A stretch of 64,000 nucleotides of DNA from Ferruginibacter sp. (GTDB taxonomy: Bacteria; Bacteroidota; Bacteroidia; Chitinophagales; Chitinophagaceae). The notes under the pieces were generated by a model. It was not told where the DNA came from. It searched no databases and saw nothing but the letters and a program-made list of their open reading frames with translations. The stretch spans positions 62,001-126,000 of the forward strand of contig JAOQAK010000061.1 of the NCBI GenBank assembly GCA_025963635.1, in the 5' to 3' direction. The position numbers and the translations under genes were made by a program. Shown here piece by piece: positions 41,536 through 49,903 of the stretch. Every line of letters begins with the position of its first letter. The first letter of the stretch is position 1.

Positions 41536-43134
41536 ATGACAAAATGCTCCCTTATTCTCTCTATTTTATTGGTCACTGCTTCCATTGTGACTGCGCAGGG
41601 TATTGCCGTAAACACCGACAAAACTCCGGCAGACAATTCTGCTTTGCTGGATATCAAATCAACAACCAAAGGTTTGCTGATTCCCCGCATGGATTTTGGC
41701 GCACGTAACCTGATAGCGGCGCCTGCGCAGGGCTTGCTCATTTACCAGACCAATAACACACCTGGATTTTATTATTATACCGGTTCAGCCTGGAGCCCTG
41801 TGCCCGACCAGATGGGCAATCATATTATGACCCAAAATATTACAGCCAATAGTAATTACATATCCAAAACCGGAAGCAATCAGGGTATTCAGATCCTTGA
41901 CAATGGCGCCGTAAGCATTCGCACTAAAAATATCGTAAACGCAATTACCACTGACGCTGAAGCCTTCAGGTTTGATACCATCGGTAATATTTTGGCAGTT
42001 GGTAGAGTGCTGGATGCCGGCAGTTCATCGCTTGCCACTAAGATACCGGTGCAGGGTGCAGGTACCAGGTTTATGTGGTATGCGCCAAGGGGGTCACTTA
42101 GGTTCGGCCGGGCTATAGGCACGGAGTGGGACGATGTCAATATGAATGATTTTACTTTTGCCGGTGGAAACCAGGTTACTGCTGACGCGTATGGCGCTTT
42201 TGCGTTTGGCGACCAGGTGAAGGTAACCGCCACCGTGGGTGTGGCATTTGGCTCAGGGGTTACCGTTGGGGGAACGGCCGGTTTTAGCGCCGGTGCGTCC
42301 AACACAGTTTACGGGTTTGCGGGTACGGCCATAGGCTACACCTGCAGGGCAAACGGGCAGGGCTCAGTGGCGCTGGGTTACCGCTGCTCGGCTACGGGTG
42401 ATTACAGCGTAGCCATAGGATATAGGGCTACTAACAATACACACACGGGCACAATGGCAATGGGTGACGAATCTACCACCGACTCTGTAAGAAACACACT
42501 TGATAACCAGTTTGTGGCAAGATATGCAGGTGGTTACCGATTTTATACGTCACCAACTGTTGGTGGTGCTGCACCCACCGGGGTTGTGTTGTCTGCCAAT
42601 GCGAACTCATGGAGCTCGATTTCTGATTCTACAAAAAAGGAAAGATTTGCAGGAGTCGATAAAGAATATTTTCTTACCAGTTTATCAAAACTAAAACTTG
42701 GCTCCTGGAACTATAAAGGCAATGCTGAAAACCGTCATTACGGGCCCATGGCACAAGAGATTTTTGCTTCGTTTGGCATGGACAAATTCGGCAGGATCGG
42801 ATGTGATACTTTACTGGCAAGTGCAGACATGGATGGCATTATGATGATTATGCTGCAGGGGTTGGAGAAGAGATCGGCATTGCAACTGGAAGAAAACAAA
42901 TCGCTAAAAACGCAGCTTACCTCGATAGCCGGTGAATTAAAAGTAGTGCAGGCCGAAAATGTAGTTTTGAAAAACCAGGCCGCCAGGATTGATCAGCTAC
43001 AGGTGCAGCTCATTGCGATGCAGCAGCAACTAAATGAATCCAAACAAACTGCTACGGCAAACAACCAACTAACGGCAATACAAAACGCCGGACGGCATCC
43101 GCACAAAATACCTGAGACTGCTAAAAATAAATGA
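41536..43134 (+). CDS. Surface protein with YadA-head repeats and S74 chaperone domain
   Basis: 532 residues. A signal peptide (to about residue 21), then a 190-residue beta-rich region. About residues 210-300 hold YadA/Hep-like head repeats with the pattern SVALGYRCSATGDYSVAIGYRAT. A peptidase-S74 (endosialidase tail-spike chaperone-like) domain lies at about 365-460, with WSSISDSTKKERFAGVDKE and HYGPMAQEIFASFGMDKFGR and DMDGIMMIMLQGLEKR. A coiled coil closes the protein. S74 domains trimerise phage and host tail fibres and then cleave themselves off; the SDSTKK segment is the expected cleavage-adjacent site. It is probably a trimeric surface adhesin. Confidence 0.87.
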   Translation: MTKCSLILSILLVTASIVTAQGIAVNTDKTPADNSALLDIKSTTKGLLIPRMDFGARNLIAAPAQGLLIYQTNNTPGFYYYTGSAWSPVPDQMGNHIMTQNITANSNYISKTGSNQGIQILDNGAVSIRTKNIVNAITTDAEAFRFDTIGNILAVGRVLDAGSSSLATKIPVQGAGTRFMWYAPRGSLRFGRAIGTEWDDVNMNDFTFAGGNQVTADAYGAFAFGDQVKVTATVGVAFGSGVTVGGTAGFSAGASNTVYGFAGTAIGYTCRANGQGSVALGYRCSATGDYSVAIGYRATNNTHTGTMAMGDESTTDSVRNTLDNQFVARYAGGYRFYTSPTVGGAAPTGVVLSANANSWSSISDSTKKERFAGVDKEYFLTSLSKLKLGSWNYKGNAENRHYGPMAQEIFASFGMDKFGRIGCDTLLASADMDGIMMIMLQGLEKRSALQLEENKSLKTQLTSIAGELKVVQAENVVLKNQAARIDQLQVQLIAMQQQLNESKQTATANNQLTAIQNAGRHPHKIPETAKNK

Positions 43135-43417
43135 ACGGGTAATAATAACTAATCAACAGGTGACCGAAACGGCAGTAGATCATTTGCCCTGATCATTGAA
43201 GAAAGTTCTCTGCGGTTTCCCAGCCACGTCTCCTCATTGGGCAGGTGCGATGGCCAGGGACGTGGCGTGCTACGGGGCGAGATCCTGGTTTAGCAGGTTA
43301 CATCCATTGAAACTGTGTGAATTCCTTAGTCAGAGGTACAGTTCACCAGGCCTCCATACAAATTGAATGAACTTTCCAAATATTGTAGTGTACTTTTATC
43401 GTCCTATAAATATCCCT

Positions 43418-44260
43418 ATGAAAAAATTAACAGGCTTCCCAACGATTACGTGCTTTCTTTCCCTGATGCTACTTTCCTTTATTCCCTTTGCACAAAATAA
43501 AATACCTAACTGTACCGATCTAAAAGATGGTATATTTTATTTTTACCCGAAAAATACTTCTGAGCTGGACCTGAATATCCGGGAAGGTGAATTGCTACGG
43601 GAAATCAATACTAAAACCGGTGATACCATTCTATGGAAAATTCAATGGCCAGGAGATTGTCAGTACACATTGAAGTATATATCGGGGGACACAAAAATGA
43701 GTGATGAGCATCTCAAATTTTTCAAAAAGCATAAACTGATATACGAAATAGAGCGCATTACAAGTGCCTATTATACTTTTAAGGGCTATGTAGATAAAGT
43801 ATCCGATACGCCGCTTCAGTCTGATACGATGTGGCTGAATGAAAAGGTGAACCGGGTAAATAATGAACTGTTTAAACCGGTTGAAAATAGCGCAGTTTTG
43901 AAAAAGGCGCATTTTAACGATACTTCAAAATACGCTGTGTTGTTTGTGTACCGGCCTAAGAAACTTGCTAATTCGCTGGGCAATTATATTCTTTATTTCG
44001 ACGATAATATTATGTGTGTTGCCAAAAACAATTCCGGCTATATTTTTAAAGTCCTGCGGGAAGGTCAATTCGTTATAAAAAGTAAATTGTACAAAGATGA
44101 ATCGGCTATAAAGCTGGATGTAAAATTTGGCAAAACTTATTATGTGAAATCAATGATCCATTGGGGCATCACCAGCAGGCTGTATAATTTTAAACTGGAG
44201 ATGAGCCAGGTTTCAACGGCTGATGGGAAAAGCGAATTTGAAGAGGTGGATCTTCAATAG
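43418..44260 (+). CDS. Exported protein of unknown function, DUF2846-like C-terminus
   Basis: About 280 residues from ATG 43418, which gives a signal peptide (LSLMLLSFIPFAQ). The middle region carries no recognised motif. The C-terminal part (YAVLFVYRPKKLANSLGNYILYFDD ... VKFGKTYYVKSMIH) resembles DUF2846, found in exported lipoproteins. The call is by pattern only. It is followed by a second, unrelated exported protein. Confidence 0.65.
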   Translation: MKKLTGFPTITCFLSLMLLSFIPFAQNKIPNCTDLKDGIFYFYPKNTSELDLNIREGELLREINTKTGDTILWKIQWPGDCQYTLKYISGDTKMSDEHLKFFKKHKLIYEIERITSAYYTFKGYVDKVSDTPLQSDTMWLNEKVNRVNNELFKPVENSAVLKKAHFNDTSKYAVLFVYRPKKLANSLGNYILYFDDNIMCVAKNNSGYIFKVLREGQFVIKSKLYKDESAIKLDVKFGKTYYVKSMIHWGITSRLYNFKLEMSQVSTADGKSEFEEVDLQ

Positions 44261-44471
44261 GAGTGATCCACGAGGACGAGCCATGGCTGTGAGCCTTGAA
44301 TGTAAGGGAGATGGATGTGGATTAGGGATATTGAATAAATAGTAGTAATAAAGACGATGTAGGAGGCGTTTGAACGAGGTCTGCGCCTCAAGGTTATTGA
44401 ATAAATTATAATTGAGGCTAGAACATTTATCGTATATCTTTATCACCCTTTTTACCCAACCTAAAACCCAA

Positions 44472-45485
44472 ATGAAAAACTTACTCCTTTTATTTTTTAG
44501 CTTTCTCTGTTATTTTCATTCGAAGGCACAAGACACCATCGATGTAGTTGAAAAAACTATTAAAATTGGCGGCATTTCCACTGTTTCAGAATATTACGGT
44601 TTCGCAGACGGCGATAAGGTTATTTTCAATTTAGTTGTTGACTTTGGAAAAGAGTTGAAGGATGTCATAATTTCCGAATTTCCACAGAACGTTAAGTTCG
44701 CAGACCATACGGTTGAGAAGGTTGAAAATAAAATTTTGAATATCTCCCGCAAGGCCATTTTTAAGTTTGATTATTATAACTCAAATCTCGGTAGCAGAAC
44801 GATAAAAATAAAAATTCAGCGAATTTCAAGAAGCGAAAAAACCAAGTTTTTCAATACCAATGTAAAGTGGGTCAATAAAGTTGATACAACGTTTCAAGCT
44901 AAACAAAATATCTATGTTATAAGTTCCGATACTTCATTTGTCGAGGTAATTAATTCCAAAGTGAGAGTGCATTCACAATCAAATGGTAATCCCAATAAAA
45001 CAATAGTAGATTTTACCTTACCGGCAAATACGATACGATGGACCTATTGGATAGGGGTTGGAGAGGAGAGTCAAAAAGCTTTTGAAAAAGATCAGGCAAA
45101 TTTTACTTCTCAGGGTGTAAAGTTAATTAGCTCCATTAATCCTCTCGCGGGACTCGCTGTTGGTTTATTTAGCATGACTCAGGCCAATATTGGAGAAAAT
45201 GTGTTTTATTATTTTTTGCCGACATATGAAGATGCCCAAAAGTTTAATTTGGGACAACCTTTTAAGCAATTTAAATCAGCAGATGTAGTTACAGATTTTG
45301 GGTTGATGAATTATGCTAACAATGTGAATCAAAGATATTATGTCGGATTAGTGAATGATAATCTTATGCAAGGAATTGACGTGAATGTAAAAATTTTGGC
45401 GGTAAAAGTTGAAAGCAAGTATAAGACGGTTGTTGAAAATATTCCCTTTTATAGAAATACAATAATACCGATAAATGAAGAATAA
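44472..45485 (+). CDS. Exported protein of unknown function
   Basis: About 337 residues from ATG 44472, with signal peptide MKNLLLLFFSFLCYFHSKAQ. The frame continues upstream to 44412, which would add a piece without signal character. Beta-rich mature part, a glycine/hydrophobic stretch near residues 220-250 (VKLISSINPLAGLAVGLFSM) that could be a membrane-active segment, and ends close to a small YqaE-like gene. No family was recognised. Codon use looks more AT-rich than in the flanking housekeeping genes. Confidence 0.6.
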   Translation: MKNLLLLFFSFLCYFHSKAQDTIDVVEKTIKIGGISTVSEYYGFADGDKVIFNLVVDFGKELKDVIISEFPQNVKFADHTVEKVENKILNISRKAIFKFDYYNSNLGSRTIKIKIQRISRSEKTKFFNTNVKWVNKVDTTFQAKQNIYVISSDTSFVEVINSKVRVHSQSNGNPNKTIVDFTLPANTIRWTYWIGVGEESQKAFEKDQANFTSQGVKLISSINPLAGLAVGLFSMTQANIGENVFYYFLPTYEDAQKFNLGQPFKQFKSADVVTDFGLMNYANNVNQRYYVGLVNDNLMQGIDVNVKILAVKVESKYKTVVENIPFYRNTIIPINEE

Positions 45486-45568
45486 AATGAGCATAATCCT
45501 TTGCCAGAACTTATGCTTAGTCCTATTTTACCACTTCAAAGTTTATTTTTTAACCTTCAACAAGCTTT

Positions 45569-45769
45569 ATGACACTACTAGCAATTTTCTTTCCCTGCCT
45601 TTCTTTTTTATCCAGAGGAAAAATATTTACGGCGATAATTTGTCTCATTCTTCAAATTACCATTATAGGCTGGATACCCGCAGCCATATGGGCTGTCGTA
45701 TCATTAAATAATGCAAGAGCGGATAAGCGCACGGATAAAATAGTGAACGCAATTCGGCAAAGGGGATGA
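45569..45769 (+). CDS. YqaE/Pmp3-like small membrane protein
   Basis: 66 residues: two hydrophobic segments (LLAIFFPCLSFLSRGKIFTAIICLILQITIIGWIPAAIWAVVSL) and a short charged tail (NNARADKRTDKIVNAIRQ). This matches the YqaE/Pmp3 family of stress-related membrane proteolipids and Bacteroidota relatives in length and layout. An overlapping frame at 45475-45711 has no such features. Function: probably membrane potential or envelope stress, inferred from family. Confidence 0.65.
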   Translation: MTLLAIFFPCLSFLSRGKIFTAIICLILQITIIGWIPAAIWAVVSLNNARADKRTDKIVNAIRQRG

Positions 45770-45782
45770 TGTGGGGGAATGG

Positions 45783-46742
45783 CTAATTCTTAAAAATATG
45801 TTGCCGATGCCATTCTAAATTATTAATAGCCGGGTAGTATTTTGTATCGAGTGGTAGCATCAATTTCTTATTGGCATACTGAGCGATAGAATAATCAATA
45901 CCTGCTTCCGAGAATTTGTCAGACACCAAAAGTTTGAATTCATTATCGATGGTGATTAATCCTCGATCAAATGCCCGATGAAGATTAGGACATAGCGATA
46001 TTCCATTCGTAATAGTATCATCATGCGATTCTGAAAACGGTACAATATGGCATGCATCTACCATCTGTATTTCAAGAGAAGAAATTATTCTCATTTGGGA
46101 TATGCAGCAGCATTGATTGTAAATCCTTGGAACAATTTTCTTAAAGGCTCCTTTCCGAATAAATATTTCTTCTTCGTCCAGCGAAAGGATTTCTTTTTTA
46201 TAAACGACAGCTGGCTCATTCAATAATAGTTGTTCAACTTGTTGGTAATAATTATTGACCACGGTTTCTTTCTCCAGTTCTTTATGGAAGTATGTTTCAA
46301 TGATGCAGTCTTTTAATATATCCCTGGTTTCATTTTGAATTAACAACAGGAAAAGTTTATTATCAAGATAAGCATACTCGATTACCTCTTGTACCTGTTT
46401 TAAACTCTTAATCGAAAATGAACTGGTTAATTGCAAATGTCTTCCAATGTGATAATTGAAATGCCAAAAGCCTTCGGATTTCAGATGGTAAAAAGGTAAA
46501 GAAAAATTTGAGGTGAACTTGCCGCTATTGACTACGCGAAAATTATTTTTAAACCTCGCTACAAGCTCTGGGGTTATGTAAATTTTATTTTCTGTGATAT
46601 TTCCAACTTCAATTTCTTGAATTATAGATAATAGTAGAATAGGTTTATGTGGTGCAGGCTGGCCCTTAGAGCGGTCGACTCTTAACCGCTTAAACTTGTT
46701 TATGTAACCTGGTAATTGATCGGCAACTTCGTAACTAATCAT
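45783..46742 (-). CDS. HNH endonuclease with sulfur-binding-domain-like N-terminus
   Basis: 319 residues, second gene of a minus-strand pair, 8 bases after the helicase. The C-terminal HNH domain has DACHIVPFSESHDD (about 229-242) followed by NGISLCPNLHRAFDRGL (246-262), the HNH_2-type signature with the metal-binding His/Asn/His. The N-terminal ~110 residues hold GQPAPHKPILLLSII (27-41) and LPFYHLKSEGFWHF (82-95). These two stretches resemble the DNA phosphorothioate-binding (SBD) domain of ScoMcrA-type restriction enzymes. This is a putative restriction endonuclease that may recognise modified DNA. No dnd genes are in the window. Confidence 0.82.
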   Translation of the reverse strand: MISYEVADQLPGYINKFKRLRVDRSKGQPAPHKPILLLSIIQEIEVGNITENKIYITPELVARFKNNFRVVNSGKFTSNFSLPFYHLKSEGFWHFNYHIGRHLQLTSSFSIKSLKQVQEVIEYAYLDNKLFLLLIQNETRDILKDCIIETYFHKELEKETVVNNYYQQVEQLLLNEPAVVYKKEILSLDEEEIFIRKGAFKKIVPRIYNQCCCISQMRIISSLEIQMVDACHIVPFSESHDDTITNGISLCPNLHRAFDRGLITIDNEFKLLVSDKFSEAGIDYSIAQYANKKLMLPLDTKYYPAINNLEWHRQHIFKN

Positions 46743-46750
46743 TAATAAAT

Positions 46751-48724
46751 TTATATAATTTCAAACCCAATACTTTCTAAATACACAAATGTATCATTAT
46801 AGTAGCTCGGATCACGAGTTGCGTCATTTATATCTCCATCTGGAACTACTATAACCATACCTTGCCTTGCTCTAGTTAAGAGTACTCTATAAGCGTTTTT
46901 TAAATATAGTTTACGCTCGTCTTTTACAATGTTGTTCCATTTGTCACCTACAAAAGAATGTGTTTTCCAGACCTCTTTTGAATACCGGAAATCTGCGTCC
47001 CATGTAACGCAGGCCCAATCTAATTCTAAACCTTGAACGTGAAATTCAGTCGCAACATCTTCTAAAAAGTATGAGGAGCGCACGTCTTCTTTTCCATCTA
47101 AAAACCAATGGATGGGGTCCATAGGTGATCTTACATCAATTGCTAGAGGCTTCAACCTTTGAGCTTGAGACGATACAACAATCCCATATCTTTCAGTGCC
47201 CCTCGCTTTTTCTTTTAGCCATTGTTTAGCTTTTATTAAATCTCGAGTTAAAACAATTGGATACTTTTCTTTGATGAGTTCATAATTCTTGCGTGCTTCC
47301 CGTAAATTAAGATCGAGCAGATTTTTGATTAATCCAGAAAGATGCTCTGCTCTGAATGAGCGCATTGAAACTGCCAAATGCATTTCATCTTTTACAAAAA
47401 TCTTCTCCTTATTCTCCAACTTATTTAAAGCTTCTCCAGCAGCATATTCGCTGTCGGTTAACTTTGAAGATATATAGACCTGCCAATGGGGAAATGCTCG
47501 ATTAATAGAATCTATCCACTCAGAAATACCTGCCTCTCCTGTATTAATTTCCTGTCCACCTCCCACTAAGCAAACTATTACAGCCCAATCCTCATGTCGA
47601 TCTAAACAGGATATTAGATATTGAGGCTCAGACATTGGGAAATTTGGAAAATTCTTTTTACGACGCATGAAAGAAGCTGTCTGTTGATGATCCCACGCCC
47701 TTTGAGCCTCATCAAAAATGGCAACGTGATCGAATGGTGCACTTTCATCTTTAAGATACTCATCTCTAAAAGTGTGCACGTTTTGTATAAACATCTTTAC
47801 TTCTCTTCCAGCCTCCCCTTTCGTTATTTTTATACCTTTGGTTTTCTGCCGTTTTACTTTATCTCTGGTTAGAGCTTCTCTTAATATCGAGACTAGTGGA
47901 CCATTACCAGATAAAAAAACGCTTGCGGTTCCTTGTTCCTTATCTAAATGTTTAGTTGCAATATCCAAACCAACCAAAGTCTTGCCTGCCCCCGGCACGC
48001 CTGTTACGAAACATATTGCTTTTGTACTGTTGAGTTTAGCGTCATCAATAACTCGGGAAACTGCATTACTTGTTTCTGTTAAATTAATAGCCGATGCATC
48101 CCTTCTAGATATTTCTGCAACGGAATGATTACTATAAAGAGCCATTGCTGCTTCTATGATGGTTGGTGTAGGCTGATACCGTCCTTTTTGCCAAAAATCG
48201 CAATCGATATTTTCGCCTTTTGCGAACAAGAGGATTTTGTTAAACAAGTCTTGGAGATTGGAAGAATTGGTTCTAATTGGGAAAAGAATATTATCGTTGT
48301 GAGGCGTTGGCTCAATAAGATCAATTACATCATTAGCTTTTGTTGCGATGAGGATAGGAGCAATTAAATGTTTGTGACTTGTTTCGTGAAAGTTTTTTAA
48401 ATCTAGTGCATAATCAAAAACTTGGTCTAATGCACTTGACAAAAAACTACTTTCCCCTACTTTAAATTCTAAAATAAAAATTACGTTTTTAATAATTAAG
48501 ACTACATCAATTCTTCTCCCCATCCTGGGAATCGAATATTCAAAGAATAGTGTGCCGTCATATTCTTTTAAAGTATCTTTTAAAATCCCAATCTGCTGAT
48601 GCCAAGCTTCTTTCTGAGAAACCTCATCTGCAAAACCACTGTTTCGTGATAGAGCACCAAAGATCACTTCGGATGGAGATTTTAAGAATGTGGGTATAGA
48701 GGCAGAATAAAAATGTCGTATCAT
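46751..48724 (-). CDS. PD-(D/E)XK nuclease-SF1 helicase fusion (DUF2075-like)
   Basis: 657 residues. N-terminal ~110 residues: RecB-type nuclease motif [20 protein letters not shown], with Asp73, Glu86 and Lys88, and the trailing QxxxY at Gln101-Tyr105. The helicase/ATPase core follows: Walker [10 protein letters not shown] (241-249), Walker B IFDEAQ (336-341), a GGGQE segment (388-392), HVQGLEL (562-568) and the motif VI-like [12 protein letters not shown] (611-622). This is the DUF2075 / Schlafen group 3-like helicase layout. It probably unwinds and cuts DNA or RNA in phage defence or repair. It pairs with the HNH gene downstream, 8 bases away. Confidence 0.85.
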   Translation of the reverse strand: MIRHFYSASIPTFLKSPSEVIFGALSRNSGFADEVSQKEAWHQQIGILKDTLKEYDGTLFFEYSIPRMGRRIDVVLIIKNVIFILEFKVGESSFLSSALDQVFDYALDLKNFHETSHKHLIAPILIATKANDVIDLIEPTPHNDNILFPIRTNSSNLQDLFNKILLFAKGENIDCDFWQKGRYQPTPTIIEAAMALYSNHSVAEISRRDASAINLTETSNAVSRVIDDAKLNSTKAICFVTGVPGAGKTLVGLDIATKHLDKEQGTASVFLSGNGPLVSILREALTRDKVKRQKTKGIKITKGEAGREVKMFIQNVHTFRDEYLKDESAPFDHVAIFDEAQRAWDHQQTASFMRRKKNFPNFPMSEPQYLISCLDRHEDWAVIVCLVGGGQEINTGEAGISEWIDSINRAFPHWQVYISSKLTDSEYAAGEALNKLENKEKIFVKDEMHLAVSMRSFRAEHLSGLIKNLLDLNLREARKNYELIKEKYPIVLTRDLIKAKQWLKEKARGTERYGIVVSSQAQRLKPLAIDVRSPMDPIHWFLDGKEDVRSSYFLEDVATEFHVQGLELDWACVTWDADFRYSKEVWKTHSFVGDKWNNIVKDERKLYLKNAYRVLLTRARQGMVIVVPDGDINDATRDPSYYNDTFVYLESIGFEII

Positions 48725-49093
48725 TCATTCAAAGGTTGGATATTATTTCCACTTTCTTAATTAATTATTTCGAATTAGATATCTATAAAAGGCAAGGACT
48801 TTGGAATGAAGTTTACGAAATATCAGTACACAGTTTGCTGGCTTTTTTATCGTGGAGGCGGTAGTGAAAGCCTTGCGCATGCAGAAATTTACGAACCAGC
48901 ATTTTCAGGCTTTATACTCTTGCCTTCGCGACTCATATTGTAGCTTCTTACTGCTTTGGAATGTACATCTGCCATAGTATAGAAACAGTTACAAATTTAA
49001 TGCCCCTGATTTATATATCCGGATATCCCCGTTACACGGTCCGACGGAGGCCGTCTGACCGCATGGTCATTCATCTTCACAATCCGATCAAAA

Positions 49094-49305
49094 TTATCGC
49101 GTAGCAATTACTATTTCGCAAGGCTTTGGTATAAAGCATTCAATTGATTCTTTAATCGCTACGCGATATTGATCTCTTTTGATAACGATCCTTTTCTACC
49201 AGGCTTTGATGCTGATGGCATCTTTTTTTGTATTGCGCAGTTTTAATATATTTCCATTTGCTCCAACTGCTATGATGCAACCAGTTTGGATTTGTTGGGC
49301 ATCAA
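49094..49305 (+). repeat. Duplicated structured element, copy 1
   Basis: Starts with an inverted repeat (TTATCGCGTAGCAATTA at 49094-49110, TAATCGCTACGCGATAT at 49153-49169, 15 of 17 paired), contains TTTCGCAAGGCTTTGGTATA between the arms, and ends in a terminator-like hairpin GATGC-TGATG-GCATC (49208-49222) with seven T. The following ~75 bases (to GATGCAACCAGTTT) are also shared with copy 2. The arrangement resembles a small structured RNA read from the plus strand, but a decayed mobile element is equally possible. Confidence 0.65.
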
Positions 49306-49449
49306 TTCTAAAATGATGTATGTCTGTTTTTAATTTTCATTTCACCGGGTGTTGAGGGTAGCTAACCATGAAAGGCATTGAAATATTCTTACGTGCTTAC
49401 GCCCTTATGGCGTAGCCATTTCCGCCTGGTAGAAAACAACCCGGTCAGG

Positions 49450-49655
49450 ATATCGCGTAGCGATTACAGTTTCGCAAGGCTTTGGTATAAAGCACCCCAT
49501 TTCCCTTAATCGCTATCCGATATTGATTTCCTTTTATAAACGATCATTTTCTACCAGGCTTTGATGCCGATGGCATCTTTTTTATGTTGTACAGTTTTCT
49601 ATATTCCATCTGCTCCGGCTGCCATGATGCAACCAGTTTTATTAATTGGGTATTG
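49450..49655 (+). repeat. Duplicated structured element, copy 2
   Basis: Same order as copy 1: arms ATATCGCGTAGCGATTA (49450-49466) and TAATCGCTATCCGATAT (49507-49523), TTTCGCAAGGCTTTGGTATA between them, and hairpin GATGCC-GAT-GGCATC (49563-49577) with six T. The hairpin ends differ from copy 1 but stay paired. An outer arm GCCTGGTAGAAAA (49424-49436) matches TTTTCTACCAGGC (49547-49559). Confidence 0.65.
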
Positions 49656-49903
49656 TTGCAAACAGTTCTTCTCCGCTTCATAAAAGTTCCACATTGGTAT
49701 GCCGATGAAAGGATTGTGACACAAGGATGCTGCCATGAAAAACTGACGCTGGTATTTAAATGTTTTACACAATTATGGCCATGCGAAAAAAGCTTGTATG
49801 TCAGGCGTGCATTGCCTGTGAGACCAGGCCGCAACCTGTTCCTATGCTATGCATAAATTTTTCAAACTATATATTATCTTTAAGCACCTAAATCATTTCT
49901 ATC

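Larger units (their letters stand above)
48725..49903. other. Gene-free region with duplicated structured element
   Basis: About 1.2 kb with no convincing gene. It holds a palindrome GGTCCGACGG-AGG-CCGTCTGACC (49038-49060) and two copies of a ~205-base element (49094-49305 and 49450-49655, separate entries). Translations of both strands of these copies are broken by stops. Confidence 0.7.

Noticed and set aside
45475-45711. Plus-strand frame overlapping the YqaE-like gene
   Set aside because: No family features, Cys/Phe-rich composition of an out-of-frame shadow; the other frame matches YqaE/Pmp3.
45783-48724. Naming the helicase/HNH pair as Gabija, Hachiman or Zorya
   Set aside because: Gabija has an OLD-type ATPase/TOPRIM GajA and UvrD-like GajB, and neither Hachiman nor Zorya has this domain pair; motifs seen here differ.
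49544-49834. Minus-strand frame of 96 codons ending SASKPGRK
   Set aside because: Its end lies in the duplicated element, copy 1 breaks the frame, and no domain is visible; it looks like chance coding in a repeat.
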